This document shows positions 39,314 through 39,542 of a stretch of 39,542 bases of DNA, in pieces. The stretch covers positions 1-39,542 of the forward strand of contig CAKZXL010000317.1 of NCBI GenBank assembly GCA_937883885.1, written 5' to 3'. Every line of letters starts with the position of its first letter. The stretch's first letter is position 1. Both the position numbers and the translations under genes were made by a program. This DNA is from an uncultured Aquincola sp. Its GTDB lineage: Bacteria; Pseudomonadota; Gammaproteobacteria; Burkholderiales; Burkholderiaceae. The notes under the pieces were generated by a model, which saw nothing but the letters and a program-made list of their open reading frames with translations, was not told the DNA's origin and ran no database searches.

Positions 39314-39542
39314 GTGAGCGTCCAGCCGCCCCGCCTTGACGTCGAGAAGGCGTTCAGGCTTTCGCTGCAGTCCAGCGATGCGGCAGCAGTTCATCGAGCC
39401 GGGTGTTGAGCAGCGTCGGCAGACGCTGCAACACGTCGCGCAGGTGGGCCCACGGTTCGTGCCCATTCATCCGTGCCGACTGCACTAGGCTCATCACGAT
39501 GGCAGCGCGTTGGCCGGCGAGCTCGCTGCCCACGAACTGCCA
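39314..39542 (-). mobile_element. IS66-family element, right end (partial, right copy)
   Basis: The element end begins GTGAGCGTCC at 39314 and is the inverted counterpart of 1-119. It interrupts dctM. The transposase runs out of the window. With the left copy it frames the whole window as an inverted pair. Confidence 0.85.
39354..39542 (-). CDS. IS66 transposase, C-terminal fragment (partial at window edge)
   Basis: These 62 codons read WQFVGSELAGQRAAIVMSL, then NGHEPWAHLRDVLQRLP and LDELLPHRW before TGA. This is the C-terminal part of the IS66 transposase (GSE.AG.RAA, LNG..P..YL.DVL-type block). The gene begins beyond the right edge. Confidence 0.88.
   Translation of the reverse strand, partial: WQFVGSELAGQRAAIVMSLVQSARMNGHEPWAHLRDVLQRLPTLLNTRLDELLPHRWTAAKA

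Noticed and set aside
1..39542. CRISPR array, rRNA or tRNA genes
   Set aside because: I found no regular spaced repeats and no recognisable rRNA or tRNA sequence.

Overview
The window looks like a high-GC accessory region from a Burkholderiales betaproteobacterium (Comamonadaceae/Sphaerotilaceae type is my guess). The grounds are high GC, betaproteobacterial-style cop/cus proteins, MerR-type metal promoters, and a DUF3701-type tyrosine recombinase found in such islands. It is bounded by two inverted copies of the same IS66-family end (1-119 and 39314-39542). Each cuts a host gene: a small glyoxalase-related protein on the left and a TRAP permease (dctM) on the right. No rRNA, tRNA or CRISPR array was seen.

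820-18042 is a copper/silver resistance block. A leftward arm encodes copZ, two small membrane proteins, a CopA-type Cu(I) ATPase, a DUF305 protein, a small secreted protein and a 19-cysteine four-helix copper store. cueR is divergent from it. A rightward run of 12 genes (6100-18042) encodes a secreted small protein, two TolC-type outer-membrane factors, a Tat-exported multicopper oxidase, a cupredoxin, DUF411, CusF, a Spy-like protein, CusB fused to a CusF domain, and CusA. Four MerR-type promoters, all TTGACC with a 19-bp spacer, link the block to CueR.

18193-25730 is a defence-like region. A PIN-domain gene converges on an XRE/ImmA gene. Divergent from the latter is a tight operon of CD-NTase, SLATT two-TM protein and HNH nuclease, which is a minimal CBASS plus a possible extra nuclease. 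A consensus LexA box then drives a 27-aa peptide gene. After it come a 71-aa gene, a frameshifted DUF433 gene, and a 509-aa unknown protein with a partner cut by an IS21 remnant.

25640-29442 is a recombination scar: an istB fragment, a full tyrosine recombinase, a Zn/Cd/Pb-type merR pseudogene, a czcA fragment and a truncated DUF3703 gene. 29458-38648 is a Pb/Cd/Zn-type block: a sterol-desaturase-family protein, a CDF exporter, a P1B ATPase with four HMA-like repeats, lspA, a DsbA-like protein, an AraC regulator and uppP, then a MAPEG gene with one in-frame stop and a TlpA-like gene with three. Its promoters (TTGACT/A with 19-bp spacers) are intact, but the local MerR gene is broken.

In working terms, copper is bound (CopZ, Csp), oxidised (multicopper oxidase) and pumped out by CopA and CusABC. 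Divalent metals are pumped by the CDF protein and CadA, with LspA and UppP resembling the pbr lead-precipitation theme.
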